A stretch of DNA of 64,000 nt from Eunapius fragilis (lineage: Eukaryota > Porifera > Demospongiae > Spongillida > Spongillidae), in NCBI GenBank assembly GCA_963681505.1, contig OY811974.1, positions 4,699,271 through 4,763,270 on the forward strand. The letters are read 5' to 3'. Below the pieces are notes generated by a model. That model saw only the letters and a program-made list of their open reading frames with translations, ran no database searches and was not told the origin of the DNA. Each line of letters starts with the position of its first letter. The stretch's first letter is position 1. Below, one piece after another: positions 1-13,000 of this stretch. Position numbers and translations under genes: made by a program.

Positions 1-1217
1 TATAAGCTAACAAGTACCAGCATGTGCTACAAACACCTGTCATAAACATTGAGAGTCAGAATGCATCAAACAAAACTATTGCCTGGACCACAGTATACTT
101 TTACTTACTGATGATGGGGATTAGCATTAGAAGGAACACAAGTCGCCACAAGAAAGAGACTGCAGTACATTTCTTTGTCCATAAACATTCACTCTAGAGA
201 AACATAACATGGTAAGCAATGTTGTAGTTTAATGGTATGAGAAGGGTAGGTATTGTATATGTGCATGTACATAACACGCAGACAACAACAGCTACAGCAA
301 ACCAAGTACAGGTATAATTTTAGTAGTATGCAATCCTCGATGATCCTGGCTATGACCACCATTAGAAATGATCTGGCAATAAATTAGGAGGTGGGGGGGC
401 ACAGAGGAAAATGGGTTGAGATTACATTGCAAGTTAATGGAGCTTATAATGGGAATGTTAATACATGACAGCAATCATGCAACCTTGACCATATTTTGCT
501 CATAAATTTGCTTTAGCATTTTCCAATGTGCTGGCATGTACATATACATGTATATACTTTTTGCTTTTATTCATATCTGCATTGATCCATGGAAATTATA
601 ACAATTCCCATCGGAAACATAGCAATGCAGTATTGCAGGTTTACCTTGCACTACACATGGGCAAAGTGGATGTAGAAGGACAGATTTAACGGTCTATAAA
701 GATACAGTACAGTATAATTATCATATCTTTTCCCTTGATACATGTAGCTTCTAAAACATTTCATGGTTTCAGAATCATATCCATTTTAACTAGATGGAAC
801 ACTGATAGTGTAGGCAATAGTGATCAAAAAGAAATGAAATGACTAAGTAATTTTTAGCCATCTGAAAATTATTTACTTGTAAGTCTGCGTAATCTTTCAC
901 ATAACCCATGATTACGATGCAATACTATTAATAAGTTTTAGTGATGAGAATAAAACATTTGAATCAGCAAGTGTACAATTGGCAAGCAATAAAAAATGAC
1001 CTCTGTAGTAGATAATGCTGTAGTGTACCGCCTAACATAAACCAAATTCATATGTACATGTAGACTCCTTTCTCCTTTAGTATACTATCTGTATAACAGG
1101 ACCAGAGTGTGCTCAATGGAAACGATATTTGGTGATACATGTACCTCACAAATCTTAAATAGGCCATGAAAAAAATTAATTAATTTTGGTATTATATTAT
1201 GCTATTCTCCTTTATGG
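1..1217. other. No gene recognised
   Basis: AT-rich sequence with no open frame that has convincing splice sites or a recognisable domain. It contains scattered TACATGTA-type palindromes (near 541, 1054 and 1138). The longest frames are short and of low complexity. I see nothing else to annotate. Confidence 0.5.
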
Positions 1218-1785
1218 CCATGGGCTGACAGGAAGGAATTGGACAGCACCCCTCAGATTTGTGTGCAATTTATCATACTTGCTTGACCTAATATGGATGT
1301 TACTTGACCTAATATGGATGTTACTTTAACGCATTGATTTTTAAAATCTCAAGAGTGGTTTACGAATCAACACCATCATGAATAATTAATTCTTTACAAC
1401 TTTGAAGACTCATAACTCCCTACTCACAGAACGTGTATGGCTATTGTTGGCATCACATTGAAGCTCTCTTAGTGTACAAATTGAAGCTCTCTTAGTGTAC
1501 AATCCGACTATAATATGTTTCTGTGGGAGGCGAAAGGGTTAAAGAATTAATGTTTATACAGCACGGTTTTCAATATTTAGGTCACTTGCAGGGTGATACT
1601 CAAGAATTTTGTTTTTGTATATGAAAACTGCTCAAGCGAGTTATGACTCTTTAAAGTGGAAAACAATTAATTATTCACTCGTGAGATTAATGCGTTAAAG
1701 TAACATCCATATTAGGTCAAGCAAATATGATAAATTGCACACAAATCTGAGGGGTGCTGTCCAATTACTTCCTGACAGCCCATGG
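1218..1785. mobile_element. Fold-back (long inverted repeat) element
   Basis: The left arm starts CCATGGGCTGACAGGAAGGA. The right arm ends with its near-perfect reverse complement at 1785. Pairing runs inward for about 150-200 bp on each side and includes a TTGACCTAATATGGATGTTA segment, which is duplicated in the left arm only. There is no coding capacity. No target duplication could be fixed. It is probably a MITE of an unidentified superfamily. Confidence 0.7.
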
Positions 1786-1930
1786 AATGACCCGACATGT
1801 AAGCACTGCAGGAGTCTTTATTTAAAAATACATCAATCCCTGACTACATGCATCATCACAACAAATACTTGTATCACCACTTACTTGTATCACCACTTAG
1901 TACATCACAATAACTCACAATAACCCATAC

Positions 1931-2458
1931 CAATATGTTTATCATCCTGATCCATCCATTATTGTGTCCCTTGTCTCCATCAGGTATGTTCTCTTTGTCT
2001 CTATCTAGTGGTTTCTTATCTCTGCCTATTCCATCACCTCTGTCTGGTTCCTTATCCATGGCAGGGTCTCTATCTCTGTAAGGCTTTTTATCTCTGTCAC
2101 TTGTCTTGCTTATGTCTGTACACTTATTTCTGCAATGACTGCCTTCATGGATGTTCTCTCTATTAGGTCCTTTCTCTTTTTCTGGTGCATTATCTCTGCA
2201 CAACTCCTTGTGTCCACCTGATTGCTTATCTCTCCCTGGCCACATCTTCCTAACTGAAGCCTTGCCACTACCTGACCCCTTCAGTTTCTTCTCACCTTCC
2301 TGGGGGTTTGGTCCATTGACTATATCTACATGTAGAAGCATCTCTTGGTCAGTACACTTTCCTTTGTTTGGACCCTCTAGGCTCCCACCACCAGCTGATC
2401 CAATGTCTGTAATTCTTTCACTAACATTATTCTCCAACGATGAGCGCAATTGATGATT
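1931..2458 (-). CDS. Charged, RD/RDK-rich exon of a host gene
   Basis: An open stretch of 176 codons is bounded by an AG acceptor (…CCCTTCAG before 2458) and a GT donor (GTATGG after 1931). Both boundaries are in phase 0, like the coiled-coil exons upstream on the same strand. The product is hydrophilic and low in complexity, with repeated DRDKKP, DRDKE and PDRGD-like motifs and a Gly/Ser/Lys stretch. It lacks membrane segments and known catalytic motifs. It is probably a disordered tail of the coiled-coil gene whose exons lie at 2.9-33.7 kb. That linkage is inference, and the exon could belong to a separate gene. Confidence 0.5.
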
Positions 2459-2900
2459 CTGAAGGGATTATACAAATCATACATACATGAATGTAGGACA
2501 GTGTCCAACAGAAACCAGTCATAAGGGGTTAAAACATGTACATGTATGTTTCTTACGTGGTGCACAATTATACGTACCATGAATGAAGTGGTACTGGCTT
2601 CATGGATGATGGCTGATAAGGTTGGCTCTTATAGATATTAACTTGTTATTATATAATACAGCTGCACATGTACAAAATCACCCGCTATAACTGACATGAT
2701 GAGGTAATGTACAACATTGATGTTGTTCATAAAAATGTGATATGTGATTTATGTGACTGTATGTAGCAACAGTACCTGTACATGCACGTTTACTAAAGTT
2801 TGATGATCAAACAAAGACTCCACAAACATCCAGGCCATAGTTTACAGGTACCCAGGCCATTCCATTTCACTGGTACCCAGCCCATCATATACAACATCAC

Positions 2901-2972
2901 CTTGCGATGTGATGACTTCTCCAGCTTTTGTTTCTTTCTGCTCTGTCCTGAAATGATGACATCATAGGTCTC
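2901..2972 (-). CDS. Coiled-coil exon type Q (copy 1, diverged)
   Basis: A 72-bp phase-0 exon lies between acceptor TTACAG and donor GTGATG. It encodes ETYDVIISGQSRKKQKLEK plus five more residues. It clearly aligns with the 87-bp type Q exons at 15373, 18309 and 28307 (consensus ESSDVIISG…ELSSLN…KLEE) but is five codons shorter. The heptad-like spacing of Leu and Ile suggests a coiled coil. Confidence 0.5.
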
Positions 2973-3088
2973 CTGTAAGGGTGTTGAGGGAAACATGTGT
3001 GGAACCATGCTACAATGCATAAAGACATGTATGGTGTGACACTAGCAAGGATACAGTGTACCTACATGTATAAACCAAACAAATGCAT

Positions 3089-3089
<1 letters not shown>

Positions 3090-3156
<67 letters not shown>
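3090..3156. repeat. (AC)n microsatellite
   Basis: An uninterrupted AC/GT dinucleotide run of about 67 bp. It creates a spurious Val-Cys open frame on the minus strand. Confidence 0.97.
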
Positions 3157-3158
<2 letters not shown>

Positions 3159-3186
3159 CATTCATAACATCACAAATATAGGTGAC

Positions 3187-3248
3187 CTTCTGTTCTGCTG
3201 TATTTTTACTTATTCGATGAGACAGAGGCAGGCTTTGCGGCCAACTTT
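3187..3248 (-). pseudogene. Diverged coiled-coil exon type S
   Basis: The end …AEQK followed by a GT donor matches the end of the 60-bp type S exons (…SQQK then GT). The start (ESWPQSL…) matches the ES start of those exons. The distance to the nearest AG acceptor is 62 bp instead of 60, so the phase is broken. It is best read as a decayed copy. An alternative is a genuine exon with another acceptor further upstream. Confidence 0.3.
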
Positions 3249-3786
3249 CTGGACTTAAGCCCTCGCATTCACTAGACGCAATCCAAGTCGTTTGGCTGGG
3301 ACAGCACATCTGTCAAATGACAATGAAGGTGAGCTCAGTGAGAATGGAAATCACGTGAAACAAAAGGGTTAAAGATCAACTTGATTTTGATTTTCAGTAT
3401 GAATACAAACTGCAAAAGCATGGCCTATCAATCCTTTAGTCTTTACGACAAAATGTTACCTCAGGGATAACTAACTGACTTATGGCAGCCAAACGTTCAT
3501 AGCAACGTTGTTTTTTGATCCTTCCTATTACTATTATTGTGAAGCAAGAATTCATATTGGATTGTTTGTTTGCACCCCTTAAAAATCCATTATCATTATT
3601 AGGAGCTCAAGGTCCACAGCTTTACCAGGGGAACTGGAGAACCAACCAGCTTCCTTCATCTCCAGTTTCTTGTCCTTTGAGAATAATGATGATGGATTAT
3701 TAATGTCTAGACATCTGCTACGCAACCATTCAAGTTTTTGAAAAATAGTTCAAATACACATTGTAACTGAAGGCATTTTATTCTGA

Positions 3787-5395
3787 GTGCGGAATTCCAT
3801 GTTCATACATTGGGATCCTCTTTCTGACCACAAACTGCACAGTTACAACAAAGCCATCTGTTGGCTGACCGCATGCCACACAGTAGTAGTATCCATTGTT
3901 CTCTTCCTTGCAAATATGGACACATACATGTACTTCCTCCTAGCCCCACCTGTTCAATCCAGCATGCTTTGAAACCTAAGTACTGGCAAATTATCACACC
4001 ATCGATTTCAACAGAGAACAGCTTATGGTGACAAAAAGCAATGAAAGCAAAGTCGAAAATCAAGAAAGAGCACAGGCAGAGAAACAGAGGAGTTGTGCTT
4101 ATCACTTGCCAGTTAACCAATCTTCTACTTATAGTACAAATTACAAGCCATCGAATGTGGGGAATGATCACACCCACAGGGGTAATGTATGATCATTTAA
4201 ACATGAAGGGGTACAATCAAGGGAGATTTAGCCACAAATCTAAACACTATTTAAACTGCATCATTTAACATGCATACATGTACATGTACAAACACTAGTT
4301 TAGAGAATTCAAATACGCTACACAGTACATGAAAATTGTTATTGCACAGTGATTTTATGTGGTGAACAATTGTACATGTACGTACCATGATTGAAGTACA
4401 TGTAATCACAGCAGAAAGGTTGGCTCTTTTGTAGGTCTTCATAAAATTAAAACCTTTAACACTTAGCTCCATCTGCACATCAATTATTTGGATGTGATAA
4501 ACATAAGCTATATGACACTCCACTGGCTTCAAGATGGCAGTGCTATGAGTGGAACAGCTTGAGCGAATAGTGTGGACCTGTGGAGCATTTGGATATTAGC
4601 TAATACGGCTGCTGGTGCACATGCATAATTACCATGCACAAACACAAACTGACACAATGCGACACGATATAAATGATGGTCATTCATAAAAATGTACATG
4701 TACAAGAATATTACCTTATACATGGGAAGGTCCCCTCCCCACATTCATCTTGGGCCCAAGTCATGATTAATTATGTCACAGATTGTTCTTTCAAAAAATG
4801 GAGCGATTGCTACTTTTGCTTGTAAGTAACAAAATTTAAATTCCCTCTGCATGTTCACCACGATTTTTCTTCAAATCACATAGATTTGTGAAAGCATAAT
4901 TCACCACGCATACAATTACTGCCTACAGCAAGTTTAGAGAGTTCTATGTTATTGCACAGTAGTACATGTACATGTACATTTGGTGATTTTATGAGGTGCA
5001 CAATTGTACGTACCATGAATGAAATGGTAATGATGACTGAGGTACTGGCTTCATGAAAGATGGCAGAAAGGTTGACTCTTTTGTAGGTCTTCATAAAACT
5101 GACACCTTTAACAACACTTAGTTCCACCTGCACATCAATTATTTGGAAGTGATGAACACAAGCTAATTGACACTCCACTGGCTTCAAGATGGCAGTGCTA
5201 TGAGTGGAACAGCTTGAGTGGACCTGTGGAGCATTTGGATATTATCTAATACAACTGCATGTGCACACAACATACATAGAACACTACTAGCATACAAGCC
5301 ATAGGTTCCAGGTACCTGGAGGCCATTCCATTTCATTATGGACTACGAGTACCCAGCCCAGTGACCCAAAGCAAATACAAACAACTGTCACAGTA
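3787..5395. repeat. Segmental repeat 'AB', copy 1
   Basis: This block of about 1.6 kb recurs at 5396-6890 and at 9420-15360, the last copy being split by the Ginger element. Landmarks in order are CACAAACTGCACAGTTACAA, GGGGAATGATCACACCCACA, CAATTATTTGGATGTGAT and the TACATGTACATG palindromes. Short frames beginning MKPVECQ occur in each copy but have no splice support, so I do not call them genes. Confidence 0.75.
3815..4021 (-). pseudogene. Decayed Ig-like exon (copy of the exon at 27.2 kb)
   Basis: On the minus strand this copy retains DGVIICQY and, in another frame, NNGYYYCVACGQPTDGFVV, the motifs of the intact exon at 27246-27428. An indel shifts the frame in the middle. The region that carries the GT donor in the intact copy is missing, so this copy is probably not functional. 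Confidence 0.5.
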
Positions 5396-6890
5396 GCATA
5401 CAATTATTCTCTTCCATGCAAATATACATGTACTTCCTGCTAGCTCCACCTGCTCAACCCAGCATGCTTTGAATCTTATCACACCATCAATTTCAACAGA
5501 GAATAGCTTATGGTGACAAAAGCAATGAACGCAACGTCAAAAACAACAGGCGGAAAAACACAACAGTTGTGTTTATCACATGCCAGTTAACCAATCTTCT
5601 ACTTATAGTACAAATTACAAGCCATCGAATGTGGGGAATGATCACACCCACAGGAGTAATGTGTGATCATTTAATCATGAAGGGGTACAATCAAGGGAGA
5701 TTTAGCCACACTATTTAAACTGCATCATTTAACATGCACACAAACATGAACACAAACACTGGTTTAGAGAATTCAAATATGCTACACAGTACATGGAAAT
5801 TGTTATTGCAAGTAATTTTATGTGGTGAACAATTGTACATGTACGTACCATGAATGAAGTGGTGATTGAAGAACATGTAATGACAGCAGAAAGGTTGACT
5901 CTTTTGAAGGTCTTCATAAAATTGACACCTTTAACAACACTTAGTTCCATCTGCACATCAATTATTTGGAAGTGCTGAACACAAGCTAATTGATACTCAA
6001 AGGTGGCAGTGCAATGAGTGGAACATCTAGTGTGGACCTGTGGAGCATTTGGGTATTAGCTAATACAACTGCTGGTGCACATGCATACACATGTAAGTAC
6101 CATGCACAAACTGACACAATGCGACACGATGTAAATGATGGTCATTCATAAAAATGTACAAGCATATTACCTCATACATGGGAAGGTCCCCTCCCCACAT
6201 TCATCTTGGGCCCAAGTCATGATTAATTATGTCACAGATTGTTCTTTCAAAAAATGAATTAATTTAAATTCACTCTGCATGTTCACCATGAATTTTCTTC
6301 AAATCACATAGATTTGTGAAAGCATAATTCACCACGCATACAATTACTGCCTACAGCAAGTTTAGAGAGTTCTATGGCAATGCATGTACACTTAAAATCT
6401 GCTACACTGTACATGTACATGAAAATTGTTATTGCACAGTAGTACATGTACATGTACATTTGGTGATTTTATGAGGTGCACAATTGTACGTACCATGAAT
6501 GAAATGGTAATGATGATTGAGGTACTGGCTTCATGAATGATGGGGGTAGAAAGGTTGGCTCTTTTGTAGGTCTTCATAAAACTGACACCTTTAACAACAC
6601 TTAGTTCCATCTGCACATCAATTATTTGGATGTGATGAACACAACCTAATTGAGGCTTCAAGGTGGCAGTGCAATGAGTGGAACATCTTGAGTGGACCTG
6701 TGGAGCATTTAGATATTAGCAATACAACTGCATGTGCACAGTAACTACCACAACATACATAGAACACTACTAACATATAGGCCATAGGTTCCAGGTACCT
6801 GGAGGCAATTCCATTTCATTATGAACTACAGGTACCCAGCCCAGTGACCCAAAGCAAATACAAACAACTAGTTGTCACATATAGTTGTGT
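5396..6890. repeat. Segmental repeat 'AB', copy 2
   Basis: Same landmarks as the block at 3787-5395, in tandem with it. The Ig-like exon is truncated here to its 5' half (5400-5520). Divergence is low enough that long stretches are identical, which implies a fairly recent duplication. Confidence 0.75.
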
Positions 6891-6946
6891 GTGTGTACAT
6901 GTATACACACACAACTACATTCAGGACATCCCAAATGTAGGTGTAC

Positions 6947-7006
6947 CTTCTGTTGGGACAACTGATGTTGGAGGTCATCACATTGCCTCTGTGACCTTAT
7001 AGACTC
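6947..7006 (-). CDS. Coiled-coil exon type S (copy 1)
   Basis: A 60-bp phase-0 exon, CCCTGCAG / 20 codons / GTACAC. It encodes ESIRSQRQCDDLQHQLSQ plus two residues. Nearly identical exons lie at 15886 and 28818. The Gln/Leu-rich heptads fit a coiled coil. A 727-bp TIR element sits 21 bp upstream in the preceding intron without touching the acceptor. Confidence 0.6.
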
Positions 7007-7027
7007 CTGCAGGGAGAGGTTAGAGTG

Positions 7028-7754
7028 CAGGGGCGGATCCAGGATTTTGGTAAAGGGGGGGGTCTGATAAATATATTCACAACTTGGGGAGGCATGCCCC
7101 CTCCCATGACAACAAGGGGTCTGGGGGAGCGCTGATAGCCCCACCAGTGGGGTCTGGGGCTTCGCCCCAGCCGCTTTTTTGCTTATGCATGCGTTTATTC
7201 AGCATGAAATTCACAGTGATGTCCAATACATACTGATTCATCTCGCGATATCCGGATTACTAGAGCCTGCATGGATGGCGACGAGAAAACTCTTCATTCT
7301 TCACAATGCTATGGTTCTTACTGCTCAGCAATTAAATTCGTGACGAAAAGCTTTTGTGAATTTGTGATGACCGAAGCGTGCACGTGACCATGCACCAACT
7401 ATACATGTCTTTCTGTAAACGTTAACGACTCATGTATGTTTTACTCTAGTATTAGTTTGTTTAGCTCTATAGCTACTTATCAGGAAATGATGGTCCATCC
7501 CACTCACGTCTTTTGATCGCTACCTCAATTGCTGCTCACACGCACTAATTATCTACATGCACACATGCTGTTATGTAAGAGGATTTAATTAGATCAATAT
7601 AGACCCCGCTTGGCTAGAACGATTTGCAAGCTTGCAAATCCAAGGACGGTAACATGCAGAACGCTGCATAGATTACAGTATGCATTACGTCATTCTTCAT
7701 ATAGGAAAGGGGGGGTCCGGACCCCCTGGACCCCCCCCCCTAAATCCGCCCCTG
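7028..7754. mobile_element. GC-rich TIR element with 5-bp TSD (hAT-like), copy 1
   Basis: The ends are CAGGGGCGGATCC and the matching TCCGCCCCTG, each followed inward by a G or C run. The 5-bp target duplication GAGTG is at 7023-7027 and 7755-7759. The paralogous block at about 15960 shows the uninterrupted site. There is no transposase frame, so the element is non-autonomous. The TIR style and the 5-bp TSD resemble some hAT groups; that assignment is inference. Confidence 0.85.
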
Positions 7755-8200
7755 GAGTGCATTATAAGGGAACATGAAGGCAGTAGTAATCACCATGGAA
7801 ACACATGGACAGTAGTGAAAGGTTAAGTGATCCTTGTTACATTAGAGTCATGGAACATGAAGAATTACTGGTCGCCATGGTAACATGGCAGGAATAGTGG
7901 TCCCCACGGGAACACAAGGGAAATTACATGGTTACAGAGAAATGTGGGGCAAATGAGGTATGGGTCACCAGGAGAACATGAACATGGGGGCAGTAATTGT
8001 CACCAGGGAGATATAAGGGCTAACCAGCCTTTTGTCTCATTATTACAATCAATGCTTCTAAAATCATACATGTACGTCACATGTGTTGGGGCAGACTGTT
8101 GTGTATACAGTGAAGTATTTACTATGTACATGTACATGAATATGTACATGTATGTTAGGCTAGTTAGTAAAGTTCAGTTTATCTATTAATTTACATATGA
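7755..8200. repeat. Degenerate 'CACCATGGGAACA' minisatellite and conserved intron block
   Basis: Irregular repeats of a CATGGGAACATG-like unit lie next to a type S exon. They are followed by GTTGGGGCAGACTGTTGTGT and a TACATG palindrome. The same arrangement follows the type S exons at 15945 and 28877, so exon and intron were duplicated together. Confidence 0.65.
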
Positions 8201-8269
8201 TCACTGATATACACAATCATGTGAAGTAATCAACAACCTCATACATGTACACCACAAACCACCTCTCAC

Positions 8270-8323
8270 CCTTCCAATCTGTTGATTCTCCACCTCACTC
8301 TGGTGAGGCTGTCCTGTAAGTTC
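8270..8323 (-). CDS. Coiled-coil exon type D (copy 1)
   Basis: A 54-bp phase-0 exon between TTTTTAG and GTGAGA encoding ELTGQPHQSEVENQQIGR. It aligns with the start of the longer type D exon at 29451-29564, which has an extra run of EQM/KQM repeats. Confidence 0.5.
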
Positions 8324-9089
8324 CTAAAAATGATGATGGGTCATTAGATTAGTGGTATAATGGAGACCCAACCATTTCCTGAAGACCCTCAACTTTTTCA
8401 TCCAGTTCATTCCCTGGCAGCAGTTGTTACTAAAGTAGCCCACACTATGTATGTACATGTATATGTACATGCACCAAACTTTCAGTAAGGCAAACTTTCA
8501 GTATTCTTAGCCCTCCTCCACAAATGGCTTTGTCCATTTAGACTCACACACTTGTCCATCTCTGAATTGGGTGCATGTAATTCAAGTATACCACTTGCGC
8601 CACATACATGTACATGTACATGTACATGTAATGCAAGTCGTTCAGGTACACCACACAATCTATCAGTGAAGCAGACTTGAAAGACTGTGAAAATGGATTG
8701 ATGCCGAAAGTGGTTTCTTAAAATACTCAATAGTTGGTTTGTTTCGTTAATTCATTGAAAGACCATATGCAGCACCTCCACATTCCGATGGTAAGTAATT
8801 TGAGACAAGAACGAAAGTAATGAAGATAAAAATACTGACAGTTTGTCTAAGTCCCCTGTGAATATACCTTATTTTCCATTATTGCTGGACAACATTATTA
8901 TCAGACGTACACATGTACACTGTACTTTGTGCATGCATACATGTATTTAGGCTCTAGCACCAATCTGTTAAGATGCAAGTTTATTATAAAGAAATATATG
9001 TATTAATATATTACAGCACATCCTACAGTACATGCATTTCCATTTCCAAATGGCCAATAACCACACCCACTTACAGGTTTTCCGTGTAC

Positions 9090-9158
9090 CTCCAAGATGG
9101 CATTAACTCTCTCCAGTTCACGTTTCGCTGTGTTACATGTAGCTCTATCCTGCACAGC
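9090..9158 (-). CDS. Coiled-coil exon type Y (copy 1, diverged)
   Basis: A 69-bp phase-0 exon after ATGACCAG and before GTACAC. It encodes AVQDRATCNTAKRELERVN plus four residues. The type Y exons at 28018 and 29913 have the consensus AEKDRAKALEHELEGARAIIE. This is the most diverged copy with intact splice sites. Confidence 0.5.
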
Positions 9159-9419
9159 CTGGTCATAAAAGTAGGGAGAGAGGAAGGAGGTTATACACTG
9201 TACTTGGTCATTTCCAACTGTAGCTCTCCCATCATACTGTTAAAATGTTTGATGGATGTACAGTAGTAGGCATTCACACTAACATTTACATTGGGTCAAT
9301 AAGGTACAATCAGTGCACATGCATTAATTTCTCACCAAGCACTATGCACTATTTAAACTGCATCATTTAACATGCACACAAACATGCACACAAACACTGG
9401 TTTAGAGAATTCAAATACG

Positions 9420-9851
9420 CTAGCTCCACCTGCTCAACCCAGCATGCTCTGAATTTTATCACACCATCAATTTCAACAGAGAATAGCTTATGGTGACAAA
9501 AAGCAATGAACGCAACGTCAAAAAAAAAATCAAGAAAGAACACAGGTGGAGAAACACAACAGTTGTGTTTATCACATGCCAGTTAACCAATTTTCTATTT
9601 ATAGTACAAATTACAAGCCATCATAGGTGGGGAATGATCACACCCACAGGGGTAATGTGTGATCATTTAAACATGAAGGGGTACAATCAAGGGAGATTTG
9701 CCACACATCTAAGCACTATATAAACTGCATCATTTAACATGCACACAAACATGAACACAAACACTGGTTTAGAGAATTCAAATATGCTACACAGTACATG
9801 AAAATTGTTATTGCACAGTGATTTTATGTGGTGAACAATTGTACATGTACA
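9420..9851. repeat. Segmental repeat 'AB', copy 3, left part
   Basis: This is the left part of the third AB block. It is interrupted at 9851 by the Ginger element and resumes at 14353. Its last four bases, TACA (9848-9851), are the transposon target duplication. Confidence 0.75.
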
Positions 9852-9960
9852 TGTTACGACCCGATTTAAAACTCCTGACCCGCTTTAAAACCGGCCGACC
9901 CAATTTGTTGCGGGTTGACCGGATATAAAGCCGGTTAACCCGCTTTAAAGCTGGTCGATG
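9852..9960. repeat. Ginger left subterminal array of TTTAAA palindromes
   Basis: Four units of the form CGCTTTAAAACCGG or GATTTAAAAC occur between the TIR and the gene. With the right-end array they resemble multiple transposase binding sites. The most perfect unit is the palindrome CCGGCTTTAAAGCCGG, found at the right end. Confidence 0.75.
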
Positions 9961-10025
9961 AATAATTCATCATTTGCCAGACACGTGTCATTCGGTCGTT
10001 TGGTTTTGTGGCATTAAGAATCCAA

Positions 10026-13000
10026 ATGGACAAAAAAGAAAGAGAAAGAGAATTCACCGCCTATCTTACAGAGAAGTTTCCTTCCTCCACTCGAGGAACA
10101 AGCGGGGTCTTCCATAAGGATTTCGGAGAAAAGATCATAGGAGCTCTAAAGGATCTTTCATCTGTTGACAAAAACCTGTGCTTTTTCGTAAGGAAGCATA
10201 AATTCAAGATCCTTAACCTCCCAAGTCTAGGAGCGCACGATGTGTTAGTTGTACCGACTAAACATCAGGTATGTCACTCGCCAGCCAGGTTTGCGTACAC
10301 GATTACCAACTTGTTGTGTAATATAGGCATTGGAAGACAATACAGCTCTTGGGGAGAATAGGAGAGTGGCATTTGTTGAAGAGTTCTACGGACTTATCCA
10401 GGAAGTGCACGAAAAAGAGCTCCTTCATGCTGGTTACAAGAAGACATTTAACAAGGTAACATAAGATTGGACAATGGTTCGAAAATTTCTAACGTTAATA
10501 ACGGTTATTGTGTTCAGTTGCAAAGCATGTATCATGGAATTCCACGAAGCGCAGTTGAAAAATTTGTTTCTATGTGTCCAAGCTGTCAGTTGCGTAAACC
10601 ACAGGTCTCTAGTGGTCCACTGAGACCAATAATTGCTCATGGTTTCTTTTGTAGGTTGCAGGTATGTGTTATTTTACAAGTACACAATGCGTACAAATAT
10701 TACATTCTTTTGTAGATTGACTTAATTGATATGCGGCATCTCCCTCATGGAACAAAGAAATGGATTCTCCATTGTGTTGACCATTGGTCAAAATTCAATT
10801 TCGCATATGCCTTGGACAGTAAAACAGCTGAAAATGTTGCTAACATTCTAAGAACACACATATTCCTTTACTTTGGTGTGCCACGGATTTTGCACTCTGA
10901 CAATGGTCGAGAGTTTATCAATCAAGTTATTGTAAACTTGCTGAAGGAATGGCATTCTAATATTCAGTTGATCAGTGGTCGTCCAAGACATCCTCAAAGT
11001 CAAGGACTAGTTGAGAGGGCACATCAGACATTGCATAAAAAATTGGCTACTGAAATTAGCACCAGTGGGATGAAAGCACCACCTTGGAATGAATGGTTGC
11101 CTAAGATAATATGTAAGTCAGTCTTTTCATGTCTTGGAAATATATAGCCATTCTAGGGTTTTATAGATGCAATGAATACTCAAGTACATGATGCCACAGG
11201 AGCATCTCCTTATGAGCTAGTATTTGGTCAGAGAGCCCGGGCAGTTTTCTTTCCAACAGAACAATGTTCAATGGTGCTAGAGGAGGACCTAGAAGACGAG
11301 GGAATTCAGTTCAACATGCCCATCAATGATGATGTAACTCCAAAGGAATCACTAGCTGAAAACAGAGTTGATGAACAAATCGAAGCTGAGCATTCCAAAT
11401 TATATGGTAATGAGGTGAGAGAAATGGAAAAAGAAACGAAGGTAGATGTTGCATGTTCAAGGCCTGAAGAATCACAAGTTAATGACCAGGAAGAAGGAGA
11501 CCAGAAGTTAAACCTCATGCATAGTAGAAGGCTCATCAAAATGTCTCATGTTGATTCATTGGCCACATCACTGAAGCACAGAAATGTAAGCTGATATGCA
11601 ACCTTTATTGCAATTTTGTGACTTTCTGTTGTTGCAGGTTAGAGAAAAAGCTGACATTAAGTACCTAGCGTCTGCCCAGAAAATGGCAGATAGGTATCTT
11701 AAAAAAAAGAACGTTCAATCTTTCTTGATTGGGGAAAATGTCTCACTGAGAATTCCTCGCATTGATCGTGCTAGTTCGGATCTTTCCCGTTTGCCCTGCA
11801 CTGTTGTTGAAATAGTGGGCGATGACCAGACTCTCTATCGTTTGAGGTGCATATCTGATTCATTGTTGCATAGTAATATTAATGTTCTTCATTTCTGCAG
11901 GTGTCAACATGGTGTTCTAAGGGTGTGCTACACTGCAAATGAACTGGAAAGATTTAATGGACACGTGATATGCTCAGCAGATAACTGGAAAGATGAACCT
12001 TGCATCTCTTTAAGAGAGGCAGCAAGGCAACAAGCACCCTGGAACCACTTTGTAAGCAATGCTTGCAAGTGCACTACTGGCTGCATCAATCGAAAATGTC
12101 TCTGCGTAAGGCAAAATATCAAATGCAGTACATACTGTCATAAGTCCATACCTTGTTGCAACAGCAGGTAAAATTCACATAGTGTTGTGCTTTCGCAGAA
12201 AGTGATATAACGTATTTTGCAATCAAGCCACTAGTATTGACAGTGAAGCTTCAGATCTGAAGGGTCCTCTGCAAGATACATGTACATCTGATTCAGTGGA
12301 AAAGTTGCAGACAAAAGTTTTGGATGATATAAAAGGTACACGAATGCATGCTTGCAATATTCTGCATGAACAATTGTTGGAATTTCCAAAAATTTGTGTG
12401 CCATGTTACAATTTACCACCACATATTTGTTCTCAACTACTTTCTTCATGTTTCGTTGCATAAATGCAGACTGCAAAGATCTAAAGGATCAAATCTTTTC
12501 CTCAACACTTTTCAAATTAATGCAATCAGGAAGTAGCATGTACAACAAGGGCTGTGTGGATGAAAACATGGATGTGAGCTATGTGTTTTCTTTGCGCATA
12601 ATGCCAATATGATCTTACATTTTAGATTTCAAAATACGTTAAAAATCCAAATGAGTATGGTCTTTTCATCAACCCACATGTCTCTGTTTGGCTTGATTCT
12701 CGTTGTTATGAGAACAAGCCTCCACTTCAGCAAGTGCTTGATTTTGTCATTGTAAATGAGAGTTTACAAGAAGAGTTTGATACCTATGTGGCATCTTTCC
12801 CATCAACTGATCATTGTCACTTAGAGCTTGGACCATTGCTCAAGTACTGGAACATGCACATCCGGTCTTTACCTTTATCTATTGTACATATGTTTGATAA
12901 GCAATACCTTCTGCTTCATTACTCTGACTTGGATGATATTTGTGAATGGGTTCTTGCTACAAGAGAGAAGTACATGAATCAGAAAGATGCTGAACTTCTG

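Noticed and set aside
3010..3309. Minus frame with long Val-Cys repeat
   Set aside because: It is a translation of the (AC)n microsatellite and has no splice or domain support across it.
4251..6661. Repeated MKPVECQ… frames as a gene family
   Set aside because: They lie in the AB repeat, have no consistent splice sites and break differently in each copy.
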